Origin: Azadirachta indica
Lineage: Eukaryota; Streptophyta; Magnoliopsida; Sapindales; Meliaceae
Assembly: GCA_022749755.1 (NCBI GenBank)
Contig: CM040442.1
Location: 6,050,457-6,114,456, forward strand
DNA length: 64,000 nucleotides
Direction: 5' to 3'
Shown here: positions 25,201 to 37,205 of the stretch, one piece after another
Numbering within the stretch: position 1 is the stretch's first letter
Layout of the letters: the number at the start of each line of letters is the position of its first letter
Program-made: the position numbers and the translations under genes
Notes under the pieces: generated by a model
Told to the model about the DNA's origin: nothing
What the model saw: the letters and a program-made list of their open reading frames with translations, nothing else
Databases searched by the model: none

Positions 25201-27606
25201 ACAAGGAATCAGACTCTCCAAGTTCGTAAGGCTAGCACGGAACCTTGAATCATCAGTTTCTTGAGTTACATCATGAGAATCATGGTCCTTAAAAATAGTA
25301 TTACTCTTACAGGCCATTGAAGCCTCAAATTGAAGATGTCTACGAATACCACGCTGATACAAAGTGGATTCCTACATTTGATTAGAAAAGTTATCTTCTG
25401 CAGAGCGAATAACAAAAATAAATTGCCATCTGGCAGTACTCGCTCTTTTCCTGAGAAATATGTAAAGAAAGATCCTTTTCACTGATACAATAAAATAAAT
25501 CAACTTCTTCCATATATTCTCATCTTAAATAAACCTTATAGTATGAGACAGCAGAAACTGAAAACAATTTGAGCTGTATAATTTGAAGAAGATAACGCTC
25601 AGTGTATATACATGTTTTCTACATTACACCATACATAGTTGCAATAATTGCATAAAGGTTTTCAATCTAAAAGTCAGATTAGCATCACGAATATGCCTAC
25701 CACCAATGACCAAGAATAAAAATGTACAAATCTACTGTCACTATAAACAGAAAAAAAAAAAAAAAAGATGGGAGTCCACAAGAGTAGTATCCACCAAAGA
25801 ATTTAGCTATAAAAATTCATGCATCATAAGATGTCTATCTCTTAACACAAAAAAAGATAACACGTCAGATGCATACCTTAAATGATCCTTTTGACACTGG
25901 TACTAAACCATCTGAATAGCCTTTATATGCTTCAACATTCTGCAAAGATTTAGGAGACTGACTACTGCCCTCCTGCCCATTTTGTTGAACACCTGCATTC
26001 TGCAACTCAATATTCTGAGAAACCAACATTACAAAAATAACTCATTAAATAAGACCTTTTGACATAAAGGAGAAGTTTCATAATTATTTTCTTCAAACAT
26101 AAAGGAAATTTAGATTCATATACCCACCTCAGACACATACTGTTCATTATGTTGTTCACTAGAAAGAAGAAACATATTCGACTCAACCTGCTTCGCGCCT
26201 TCTTTGGGTGTCAATTCTTGTGATCCAAGGGAAGTTTCAAATGGAATTAGTGATCTTGAAGGATCTACTTCAGCTTGATCCGACAACATAAGCATGATAT
26301 CCTCTGAATTTCTATCATTAGTATAAGTAACTTTTGTGTTGGTTACACTAGGGGCAGTAAATCCATATCGTGGCAACTTATGCAAATTGTTGGCTGGCTG
26401 CATGCACAATCCATCAGAATTTTTCCGGTCCTCTACTTCGCCTGGATCGATCAGATATTCATCAATGCATCCTGAAGAACTGGAAGACTGCAATTCCTTT
26501 CTCGGACAAGGAATGAATATGGTATTTAGTCGGTTACCACTATCTTCATAAACATCTTTACCCGCTGCATCTATCTCCTTGCTGAAAATACATAGGATGA
26601 CACTTCAATTGACATAATGAATTTTTTTCTACCTTGGGTTAGAAAAAGGGTAAAAATATGAAATAATGAACCGCTACTGTATCATAATTGACATTTCGGT
26701 GCCCAAAAGCATTAAAAGCGTTAGATTAAGTTAATTCAAACCTTTTCAACAAGCTAGCTTCCCTCTGCGGATCCAATCGGGGTGTTCTAAAAACTGCTGG
26801 CGAAGTTGGAAAATTAGTCTCACAGAACCTTTGTGCATACCGTGATGCTTTTACCGACTTTATAGGAGAGAGATTGCTAAGGAAATTGAAAAAGGGAGAT
26901 TCCTGGAATTACAAGAATCAGAAATAAATAGAATTTTGTAAACACACAAATAAACATTAATATAAACAACAAAACTAAAGGCTCCATTTCAAGGTTAATG
27001 CCTTTCAAACAACCCAAAACATTCCCAGATATAGTAAATACAGGGTTTCTTAGCAGCCACAAAGGAACTCCAAATAAATAACAAAAACCCATTAAATCAA
27101 TACAAATACAAATGGACACAAAATGAAATGCTCTTTGATGTTGACAATTAAACTCGTGTCCAATCCTGAAAATTCCACAGAAAAAAATTATTTCAAAAAA
27201 TCTATGCTTTTACTTAGTTGCTAACCAAGTACAATACTATATAGATCCAGGAAAAATAATCAATCAGCTGCTGAATAAAACAATAACATTCGTCAATCAT
27301 TTTCTTTAGCTTTTGATTAACTCAACAAGAGTAGAAACTTAAAGTATTATTTATCACAATATATCGCTTATTAAAACACTTCAACAGAGCCAAAACGAAA
27401 ATTAAAAAATGATCAGATCTAACCACCACAAATCAACCTCAAAACCACTGAAACACAACGAAAGGCAACAAACAGAAAAACTTCTTATAAATTTTTTAAA
27501 AACTACATGTATAAGAGTGGAAATCGATACTAACTTGAACTGCCGGAGAAGAGGTAGGCGTCGACGATGACGCGGCCTTGATCCGATCGCCTTCAGGAGA
27601 CTCCAT
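22244..27606 (-). CDS. TSO1/tesmin-like CXC-domain protein, 10 exons
   Basis: Nuclear DNA-binding protein of the CRC (cysteine-rich polycomb-like) family, related to plant TSO1/TCX and animal LIN54, which act in cell-cycle and floral-development transcription complexes. Exons, 5' to 3': 27606-27535, 26902-26742, 26581-26128, 26014-25877, 25371-24662, 24575-24501, 23869-23686, 23610-23512, 23235-23169, 22803-22244; about 839 residues. The N-terminus has the family motif [17 protein letters not shown] (about 27-43). CXC1 is about 524-557 and CXC2 about 615-645, each with all nine cysteines and the YCECF core; the linker [11 protein letters not shown] (577-587) is intact. A basic PKKKR run precedes CXC1. 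The intron before CXC1 keeps frame either with a GC donor (AAAAG/GCACGT) or with a GT donor four bases later plus a shifted acceptor. It is longer than Arabidopsis TSO1, mainly in the middle region. Confidence 0.92.
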
Positions 27607-28267
27607 ACTGATTGCAAACTGTCAAAACCCTAACGCATTCTCTCCGCATTGTAAGATTTTCTTCTCTCTGTAGAGAGAAATAAGGTAATTTTTTACGTTT
27701 ACCATAAAAGACTACAGAGCTTTGTATCTGGGCATTTGAACCACGACCCTGAGCGGGAACGCAGTTTGCCCCATTTTATGGTATAATAACATTTCGGTCC
27801 CTATATTGTATAATTTCTCACGTGAAGGTATTATATTTTTCATTTATGTCAAATAACTTCCACAATAAGGTAAGTAAATTTTGATTTCAAATTACATAGT
27901 CGTGAATTAATTTTCAAATTTTAATGTTTTTAGGATTTTTTATCATTTTGATAGATGTTAAAAATTTATATGATAACTATCAAAAAAAATGTATTTATTT
28001 TAAAAGAGTAAAAAGGAGGGAGCTAAATGTTGTTATCCCTATACGGGCTTTGTTTTGGGCCTAATCCTTCATTATTTAATATTTTTTCAAATTGCAGAGT
28101 AAACTGGTCGCTCGGACCAATCCGGCCCATAGACGGTCTTCTCAAACCTTAAATCCTAAACATAAACCCTAACGTTTAACACTAAAACTAACAACGTTCA
28201 ACTTAGCGGTTCATGAACTATCGCTTCCAGAATCTGAACTAAGCTCAGCGTTCAACATAGCGGCCTG
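27607..28267. promoter_or_regulatory. Divergent promoter between CXC gene and PWP2
   Basis: The two start codons face away from each other across about 660 bases. The PWP2-proximal half carries TGGGCC at 28056-28061, GGCCCA at 28124-28129 and the telo-box AAACCCTAA at 28164-28172. Site II plus telo-box is the known combination for plant ribosome-biogenesis and proliferation genes, which suits PWP2 and could also serve the CXC gene. Confidence 0.6.
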
Positions 28268-28290
28268 ATGAACTACCGCTTCCAGAATCT
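28195..28290 (+). repeat. 55-bp tandem duplication over the PWP2 start codon
   Basis: Copy 1 (28195-28235) and copy 2 (28249-28290) both read CGTTCAACnTAGCGG, then a short variable part, then ATGAACTAnCGCTTCCAGAATCT. Copy 2 carries the true PWP2 start at 28268; copy 1 carries a second ATG 55 bases upstream. Since 55 is not a multiple of three, the copies are in different frames. Confidence 0.9.
28213..28242 (+). CDS. Upstream ORF in PWP2 leader (nine residues)
   Basis: ATG at 28213 opens a nine-codon frame (MNYRFQNLN) ending in TAA at 28240-28242, 25 bases before the PWP2 start. Its first eight residues equal the first eight of PWP2 because it arose by the local duplication. If it lies in the transcript it is a candidate translational regulator of PWP2; if transcription starts downstream it is silent. 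The transcription start is not visible from sequence. Confidence 0.5.
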   Translation: MNYRFQNLN

Positions 28291-31200
28291 CTTGGGCGCC
28301 CCTTACAGAGGGGGCAACGCCGTCATATCTCAAAACACGCAGTTAATTTCGCCGGTCGGTAACCGAGTGTCTGTTACGGACTTAATTAAATCACAAACTG
28401 TAACCCTTCCCGTCCAATCGTCGTCTAACATCTGTCGCCTCGCCATCTCACACGACGGCACTTTTCTCTTGACTGTTGATGAGAACAACCGATGCCTCTT
28501 CATCAATCTTCACCGCCACGTGGTTCTACACCGTGTCAGATTCAAGCATCCCGTAAATGCCATCCAGTTTAGTCCTAACAGCAAATATATAGCTGTTGGC
28601 ACAGGTAGTTTGAACTGAAGTTTGGAAATTTTTTGTTTTTATTTTAATTTTCAGCAGCTGCAACTGCCTCTGTGTAGCATCTATGAAGTGCTTTTGTGAA
28701 AATCAATTCACGTGCTTTTCTGATGTTGCCGTTTTATGCAAAAGCGCTTATCAAGTGGTTGTAAAATTAATTTTAGTGCTTTTCTGACTCAGAAAGCACT
28801 TTCTGAAAAAGTTTCCATCGTTTGTTTTTTCTAAATAGCGCTCTTTTTAAGTTGTGAATTGCGCTATAGCCTATTTTGGACAAAGATTACAGAACAGAGA
28901 GAAAAGCGTGCTGCTTTTGGTGGTCTCAAGATAGAGTTTTTCATTTGAATTTATATTTTTAGTTTGATTATTAAGTGTTTTGCAGAAGAGAATTCCTGCA
29001 TTTTGAGTTTAACTTTTCCTTTATCCTTTTTGGTTTGATTGATTAGTGAATTTAAATTAGCCTGCTTTCGGAATTTTCAGGTAAATTAGTGCAAATATGG
29101 CGATCACCTGGGTTTAAAAAGGAAGTGTTTGCTTTTGAGTTAATTAGGACTTTAGCTGATTGCAATGATAAAGTTACTGCATTGAACTGGAGTCCTGATT
29201 CCAAGTATTTGCTCGTTGGATCAAAAGATTTGGCTGCAAGATTGTACTATGTAAAAGAAAAATTAAAGGGCATTCACAGCAATAAGCCTTTTTTACTTTT
29301 AGGTCATAGAGATTCCATTGTGGGTTGCTTTTTTGGTGTTGATAAAAAAACCAATAGAGTAAATAGAATTTATACTATTGCTCGTGATGGTTATATGTTC
29401 AGTTGGGGTTATAGTGGCGATGATGGTAAAGCTGATGAAACTAGAGGGGAAGATTCAGAGTCACCATCTCCAGGTACTCCAGGAAGGGATGGTGAAGGCA
29501 AGAAGAGGAAGGATTTTGATGGCAAAGATGAAGATTTGAGTGGAGAAGAGGAGTATTTGCATAAGCAGAAGTGGGGATTGTTAAGGAAGGATGATTTTGC
29601 ACAGGCACCATCAAAGGTATCGGCATGTGATTATCATAGGGGGCTTGATATGGTGGTTGTGGGGTTCTCAAATGGCGTCTTTGGTTTATATCAGATGCCT
29701 GATTTTGTATGTATTCATTTGTTGTCAATCTCAAGAGATAAGATTACTACAGCAGTTTTTAATGAGCTAGGCAATTGGTTGACATTCGGGTGTGCAAAGC
29801 TCGGGCAGCTGCTTGTCTGGGAGTGGCGCTCAGAGAGTTATATATTGAAGCAGCAGGGTCATTATTTCGATGTGAATTGTCTTGCATACTCACCAGATTC
29901 GCAGCTGTTGGCCACTGGTGCAGACGATAACAAAGTCAAGGTATCATATATACCTAAGATAATATAGTTTAGAATCATATCCTTCTTTTCACTGTTGTGA
30001 GATTGTCTGTAGCAGCCTTTTAATTAATGGAGTGATATACATCATTTTTCTAATAGTTTCTAATAGTTTTCTCTTATAGTGCTTACTTTTCTGTGGTTTG
30101 AATGCTTGTTTATACAGCTGTACTGGTTTTGCGTCACCTTGAACTATATTCAACACTCCCTGTCAATGATTTTGTAGAATTGTTTATATGTCGTCAACAA
30201 TGCATGGCAATTATGTTGTGATTTCTCCATTTGTGCTTATCAAATTTTGTTTCTTATTCCACAAAATAATAATAATGATAATAATTAGCAGACAACAGCA
30301 CTTATTGGTGTAAGATGAAAGGCCTAATGAGTGATGTTAGTAGCTTTATTTTAAACCATGAAAAGCTTTAAGTTTTTTCAGTTGACTAGAAACTAGTAGT
30401 CAGGCATTTTGCATGTGCGTGTTCATGGCTTCAATTTAGCATTTCAATGTTACTAGTTAGTTATTATTTTGGAACTTTGTGTAAATAGAATCTTCTATTT
30501 TAATAAATATGATGATGGTGAACCTAAAGGTTAGATATTCATGTTTCATCTCATCTCATGCTAAGTATGTTTCAATAATTAACCAAACCTGAGGGAAGCA
30601 ATAAAGTTTTCTCTGCTAAATATTTGTCAATGGTTATCTTTCTCCTTTAAAATTTTTACCGAAAGCCTTGAACTCATGCCAAGTTACTTCTCTTCCTTGC
30701 TACAGGTGTGGACTGTTTCATCAGGCTTTTGCTTTGTGACATTCACTGAGCATACTAACACTGTCACCGCTCTCCATTTTATGGCTAATAACCATTGCCT
30801 TTTAAGTGCGTCTCTAGATGGGACAGTTCGTGCTTGGGATTTGTTTCGCTACAGAAATTTTAGGACTTTTACTACCCCCTCTTCTAGGCAGTTTGTTTCT
30901 TTGGCAGCAGATCAAAGTGGTGAAGTTATCTGTGCTGGAACACTAGATTCATTTGAGGTAAACTTGGTCATCATTGTTACATTTGATTGTGCTCTGCTAT
31001 CATAATGTATCATTACTGATGTTTTTGCTCCTTTCAATTTGTTAACAATAGATATTTGTTTGGTCAATGAAAACGGGTCGTTTGTTGGATATTCTAAGCG
31101 GTCATGAAGGTCCTGTTCATGGCTTGGCCTTTTCTCCTACAACTGTGAGTTAATTTGTTCTTTTGACTCTATGCTTATCTTTCTTTGTTGTTTCATTTGA

Positions 31201-33461
31201 CTGTTTCCTCTAAATCCAAACTAGTTGTTTAAAAGCTTCTTCTCCCTTTCTTATGGTGTTTGTCCTGGATCTTGTAGTTTATCTCACTGGTGTCAAATGA
31301 TTTTATAAATTAATCAAATTTCTTACCTCTTGACTCATGAATAGTTTAATGATGTTCTGTTGTCACATGTAGGCTGTCTTAGCTTCATCATCATGGGATA
31401 AAACTGTCAGGTTGTGGGATGTTTTTGAAGGAAAAGGTTCAGTGGAATCCTTTCCTCACACACATGATGTTCTCACAGTGGTTTATCGTCCAGATGGGAG
31501 ACAGTTGGCTTGCAGCACATTGGATGGGCAGATTCATTTTTGGGACCCAATTAATGGTGAGCTAATGTACACCATTGAGGGGCGTAGAGATATTGCTGGG
31601 GGGCGTCTAATGACTGATCGGCGGTCAGCGGCTAATTCAAGTTCAGGAAAGTGCTTCATGACATTGTGTTATTCTGCTGATGGAAGCTACATATTAGCTG
31701 GGGGAAGTAGCAAATACATTTGTATGTATGATGTAGCTGATCAGGTAAGTTTGTTTGCATGTGCAAATACATTCTTATTGAATCTGGTGTGTGTTGCATT
31801 TCTGATCTCACCTTGTTCTGTAATTCCTTGTGGAGCATAAATCTTGTTTGTTTTTGCTGCCTGCAAAGTCACGGTATCTCTAGTGTGCTTACAATGTTTC
31901 ACCTTCCTTTTGGGTAGCAGATAGTGAAAACTAGGTTGCTTAAGAAAAATCTTTTAGGGAGCGAAGTGAACTATCATAAATTTTTATTTATTGCAAAGTC
32001 TATGTATCTCTTGTGTCCCCTGCTTTTAGACTATGTTGAATATTGCCCAACTGTAGATAGTGTACAGAAAATTAATTTATGGAATGTTTTCTGAAATTTT
32101 AGCACAACCAATTTCCTTATCATGCTGACATTAGTGAAGCATTTGGTAATTTTGACAAACAGCATGACTTACTTTCAATGCTCTTATTAAATTTTAAAAT
32201 GACCCAGTGAAATGTCATACTGTAGTTTCTCTGGTGTATTGTAACCAATAGATAGTTTGAAGTTTGAAAATATAAAGAGTAATTGATTTCATTAGGCTTG
32301 GTAAAGCCTCTTGGTTAATGATATTGTGTACACAAGCTTCTTATAACAACTTGTTGCATGTTATTTAGATCAACCAGATCTAAGATGCGCTCATCCTGCA
32401 ATGTACAGGTTCTGCTGCGTCGATTTCAAATAACCCATAATCTCTCTCTAGATGGAGTTCTGGACTTCTTAAACTCTAAGAATATGACAGAAGCTGGCCC
32501 AATAGACTTGATTGATGATGATAACAGTGACAATGAAGAAGGCATTGATAAACAGACAAGAGGAAAATTAGATTATAACTTGCCAGGAGCCATGCCTAAC
32601 CATGGAAGGCCTGTTATTCAAACTAAATGCCTCAGAATTGCCCCCACTGGACGGAGCTTTTCAGCAGCAACAACAGAGGGAGTCCTAGTTTATTCAATTG
32701 ATGATTCCTTTATCTTCGATCCTTCTGATCTTGACATAGATGTCACACCAGAGGTAGTTATATAAATCCATGGAATTCTTTGATCTTACACATTCTAATT
32801 TAATTGCAATAAGATAACTAAATTCACTTTTTTCTATTGTTGGTTGTCAAAACCAGCATGCATTTAGCAGCAACTGGTATTTTTTTTCTGATCAGTGATT
32901 TTTAGCATGATTCTCTACCTAATTTTGTCTTACATTATGTCTTGTTGATTGAATTGCACAGGCGGTTGATGCAGCACTTAATGAAGATCAGCCAAACAGA
33001 GCTTTAATCCTTAGCCTTCGTTTAAACGAGGATAATCTAATAAAAAGATGCATTTTCGCTGTAAATCCAGTTGATATACCTGCTGTTGCCTCGTCAATTC
33101 CTCACAGATATATGCAAAGGTTTATTGAAGCACTTTCAGATCTTCTAGAAAGCTGCCCGCATTTGGAGTTCATACTTCGCTGGTGTCAGGTGCTTTCTTT
33201 TAGCTTTTCCAGACTTCCATATTTATTTTATGCAAACCTCATTAGTGTTGTTAGGGCCAAATCTTACATGACCACAACTGGTTTATATGGCAGGAGCTCT
33301 GTAAAACTCATGGTAACTCCATTCAGCAGAATTTCAGAAACCTATTTCCATCTTTAAAATACTTGCAGAAGGCAATTACCAGAATGCATCAGGATTTGGC
33401 AGATACATGTTCTTCCAATGAATATATGCTTCGATATTTATGTTCTGTGGGTGCCAAGTAG
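28268..33461 (+). CDS. PWP2: Periodic tryptophan protein 2 (PWP2/UTP1), 8 exons
   Basis: WD40-repeat subunit of the UTP-B module of the small-subunit processome, which assembles on pre-rRNA in the nucleolus for 18S rRNA maturation. Exons: 28268-28604, 29081-29940, 30706-30957, 31052-31144, 31373-31744, 32409-32753, 32962-33189, 33294-33461; 884 residues, in phase throughout. The N-terminus (NYRFQNLLGAPYRGGNA) is characteristic. Tandem WD repeats are seen as ALNWSPDSKYLLVGSKD, CLAYSPDSQLLATGADD, ALHFMANNHCLLSASLDG and SSWDKTVRLWD. A charged linker rich in D/E/K/G sits near residues 225-270, as in the family. The C-terminal Utp12-type helical domain follows an acidic DDDNSDNEEG stretch. Promoter motifs fit ribosome biogenesis. 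The start chosen is the second copy of a duplicated ATG segment because the first is closed by TAA. Confidence 0.95.
28660..28830. repeat. AAGTGCTTTT-rich repeat in PWP2 intron 1
   Basis: Intron 1 contains GAAGTGCTTTTGTG, ACGTGCTTTTCTG, TAGTGCTTTTCTGA and the inverted CAGAAAGCACTTTCTG, the last forming a short hairpin. Looks like an old small DNA transposon of the same style as at 16222-16436. Confidence 0.4.
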
Positions 33462-34517
33462 TGATGGGCATTGTATTTATTGGTGGACACTTTTGCTAAA
33501 ATTTGCTCAAGATTTCAGCTGCATTTTTGCAATGCATGTCCACACGTGTCATTTGACCTACAATGATCATGCTAGGCATACATTGCAGCTGGCAAGTTGT
33601 AAAGAATTTTCCAGCACACTATCTACAATCAACCTAATGTTATAATGCAGCAACCATGGATCAAACATTTGCTGTTTATAGCAAGTGTAAGCTGCATCAC
33701 TCGATGTAACACTTTTTGAGTCACACAAATGGCTCGAAGCAATTTTGTCTGGGGAACTCAGTTTTATGGTTAGCTATTGCTCTTGCTCATGTTGTAGTCT
33801 TTTATGTTTGTTGGTGAACGAACAAGAGGATGGAAATTTTGGTTTCATATCTGAACTCTTTATTTTTCTTTGTTTATGTTTACAAGTATTTCAAGGACTT
33901 GTAAAGTAAGTCTTCCTTCCATAGTGGAAAAGAAAACAGTTTATCAACAAAACTGCTGTGTGGTAGGCAATGAGTTTGTAGAAAACATAACAGATAGGAA
34001 TTGGACAACAGCTTAAATAACGCATCAATCTTGACAAACACATTGGATTGTTGCAAGGGAAAGCTATTCCCAATTACATAAACCTTTATACTCACTCAGC
34101 AGAGCATACCATAAAACCTTGAAACAGCAAATTTACTCGGACCAAAAAACTGACAAACTTTTTAGATGAATTTAGATACAAAAATGAATATGGTGCTCTG
34201 CTAGATTAGTTCTCTGGTAAATAAAAAGAAAAACAAAACAAAATGCAATGCTAGCTATACAACGGAAACTTGCCAAATAATAGTTTGTATTTTACTCATG
34301 ATAGTTGATAATTATTTAATTTATTGTCTGTTCAACAGTATTACATTAATCAAGAACTAAAGCGGTGTTTAAACATACAAAACCTGTCGTATCACAAGCC
34401 AACATGAAGAAACTTAGCAAAAAGAACTTAGTATCCCATCACTTGTGCAATAACAAATAGAAGAAACGATAAAAGACCTAAAAGTCTATCCCTCTCTTTA
34501 CATTCAACAGCAGCAAA
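33462..34517. other. Convergent 3' region between PWP2 and GRXS15
   Basis: PWP2 (+) and the glutaredoxin gene (-) both end here. The interval presumably holds their 3' UTRs; no exon with family resemblance was seen on either strand. Confidence 0.5.
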
Positions 34518-37205
34518 TCATTCTGACTTCTGGTTGGCTGAAAGATCTTTGAGCTTCTCCTTTAGTTCACCATTCTATGAAGGACAGGACACAGTATTAG
34601 GGCAATGGCATGTCAGATTGATGGGAAAGTCAAAATTTACGTATATATATCATGGTGAGTATACCTGGTGCATATTGAGAATAATATCTGAACCTCCAAT
34701 AAATTCCCCCTTGATAAAAATCTGCGGGAAGGTCGGCCAGTGACTGCATAGAAAGTAATGGCATTTTAGGAAGAAGCAGAGTCTTTAACCAAAGGAGCAA
34801 AAATGTCATCCACACAGTGTTATTTCAAATAAACAATGAAGCATTTATAAGAACAAAAACTTTGTGCTCATTTTTTTGGCACCCAAAACTTTTGTATTTT
34901 CCACAACACATTTTTCTGGAAGCACATAACCAACCAACTCACTATTCAATCAATCAAATATTGAAGAAGGCAAAGCCATAATCAAGCTGAATGAAACCCA
35001 AAATAATTAAATCCACGATATAGAAACTTGCACTTTCACTTAATACATTACATATATTCAATCAATGTAAGGTAAATACCCATCATTAATAAACAATTGA
35101 GAACAATACATCAACAACGAATAGTCATACGCAATCTCAGAGATTCAGTTTCTGCTTAACCCAGAATATAAACTATGACAAGGTTCGTATACTTTATTTT
35201 TACATTTTGGTTTCCATATATAAACACTAATAAACTGGGTAGACAACATGTATTCATAAAAGCTGACAGAGAAGAGACTCAGCAGGCATTATAGTAGAAA
35301 AAAGTGAGGGTCTCAACATCACTCTTGCATTTTATTTTCTTCAAGAAACCATCTCCTACCACTACACAGCAGTTTTTAAATCTACTAAGCATCAACCGGG
35401 CAACACAAAAGAAAGTAAACCAATGTTTTCCAATGTCAAAATTACACAAAACTTGTACTTTCTCATCCTTTGATATTGATACACGAATTGATGTTAATGA
35501 TAATTAAATTTCCAACCTTTCCAACCCAAAGATAACAGGGAAAGAAACACTAACAGTTTTTGGCAGCTGAAAATTACTCAGTAGCAGGACTTAACATTCC
35601 TGGAGTAGGTTAACAATTGACAAGCTAAATCTGCAGGTTACTATGACTTGATACTGACTAGAACTATAATCTCCGGCTTCTCTGATGATTATGATGAAAT
35701 CTACAGCTATAATTAAGTTTCCAACCCATAAAGATGGCCTTTCACCCAAGCAAAAGTTCTCAGTGCATTATGCTGTATACTAACAAAGCATTTTGATTAC
35801 ATGTTGTAACACAAATTACAAGTTGCACCTAAAAATTTACAACTCTCTAAAATTTGAGACCATAAATATAATTGGAGTTCAATCCTACAAAACATCTACT
35901 TACCTGAAGGCCTTCACAGCGCTTTTTAGCTCAGGATCTTCCAGAATGTTTCTAGCACTTATAGGCACATCTGCACAGGCCCACAACAATGCATAAAACT
36001 ACCTAACCAGCAATATATTTGCAAAGAAAGTAATAAATCAAAATGAAAACAAGTATGCATAAGCATTTAGGCCAACATTGGACATAATCAATAAAAGAAA
36101 ATCTTGTATAATTCCCCATTTTATGAGGATTATTTTGACTCTAGCAGCACATTCTATCAAAAATTAATTTGACTTTCCATCCCAAATAAAAGAAATTGCA
36201 TTTTATTTACAACCAGCCAAAAGAGTCAAATATAGCAAAAGTGAGCTTAAATGTAAACAAAGCACAAGATATCCACTGCTCTCTTTGGCTAGCGGGCAAT
36301 ATGTCATTTTATGGAAAATATAACTAATATAACAGTACAAATACTATTTCTAATACAGTGACCAGTGGCTAAGCTTAACTACGAGGGATTAAAAAATAAA
36401 ACATTCCATATGGAAACCTACAGCATTGCCCACATGACATTTGCTAACCTCTTTTGCTAGCAAGTCAATATTTCGTTTTATAGAAATTAATATAAAATTA
36501 AGATTTAAGCTTAACCAAGAAATAGGTAAAATAATTATTAAAAAAATCAGTGTCAATATGATAAATCTATGAAAGACCTACTGTAATGACTCAGCACTCG
36601 AACTGCCAGTGAGCTAAATCCACATTGAGGAAATTCAGGAACGCCTTTCATGTAAAGCATCACAGGGTTTTCTTTGACATCCTACAGCAGAACCAAATAA
36701 CACTTAATGAACAAATCAATCACAAAAAACTAAGAAAAAAATTGAAACTAACAAAACAAAGCAAAACTAGAAGTTCAGAATTTCAAAATTGTAGAAGATT
36801 GACAAGACAGCTTTACCTGCTCAACAATTTCCTTCAGAGAAAGGCCAGAACTCTCAACCTTATTGGTAGGCTTAAAATCATCATGTGTATCAGGATCATT
36901 AGTCACAGTTGTAGAGTATTTCATCCCATTGTGGTACAGGGATCCAGATACCTACTAACAGTTAAATGCAAAACCATAAGTTTATCTTATTGTTCTGACT
37001 ATACCAAACACATTAAACAAACTCCTTGCAATTTGTATCTCTAATTAAAATGCATTTAAAAAAAGAAAAAATCATTTGATGGAAATCAGATTCTTGCTCG
37101 TCCCACAAAAAGCACGAGCTTATAGGTTCTTACAATTCTAGAAGGACGGGCAGCCGGGTAAGCAGCGACTCCCCTCATTATTAATCTGGATAATGATCTC
37201 GCCAT
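34518..37205 (-). CDS. GRXS15: Monothiol glutaredoxin S15, mitochondrial, 6 exons
   Basis: Class II (CGFS) glutaredoxin that binds a [2Fe-2S] cluster with glutathione and passes it on in mitochondrial iron-sulphur protein assembly. Exons, 5' to 3': 37205-37134, 36951-36817, 36681-36582, 35970-35904, 34743-34665, 34574-34518; 169 residues, which is the family length in Arabidopsis. The N-terminus [20 protein letters not shown] is a basic, acid-free presequence. The active site is Cys89 in [13 protein letters not shown]; the glutathione-binding [18 protein letters not shown] follows at about 127-144. The C-terminus is [18 protein letters not shown]. The start is the first ATG before the targeting peptide. 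No breaks seen. Confidence 0.95.
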
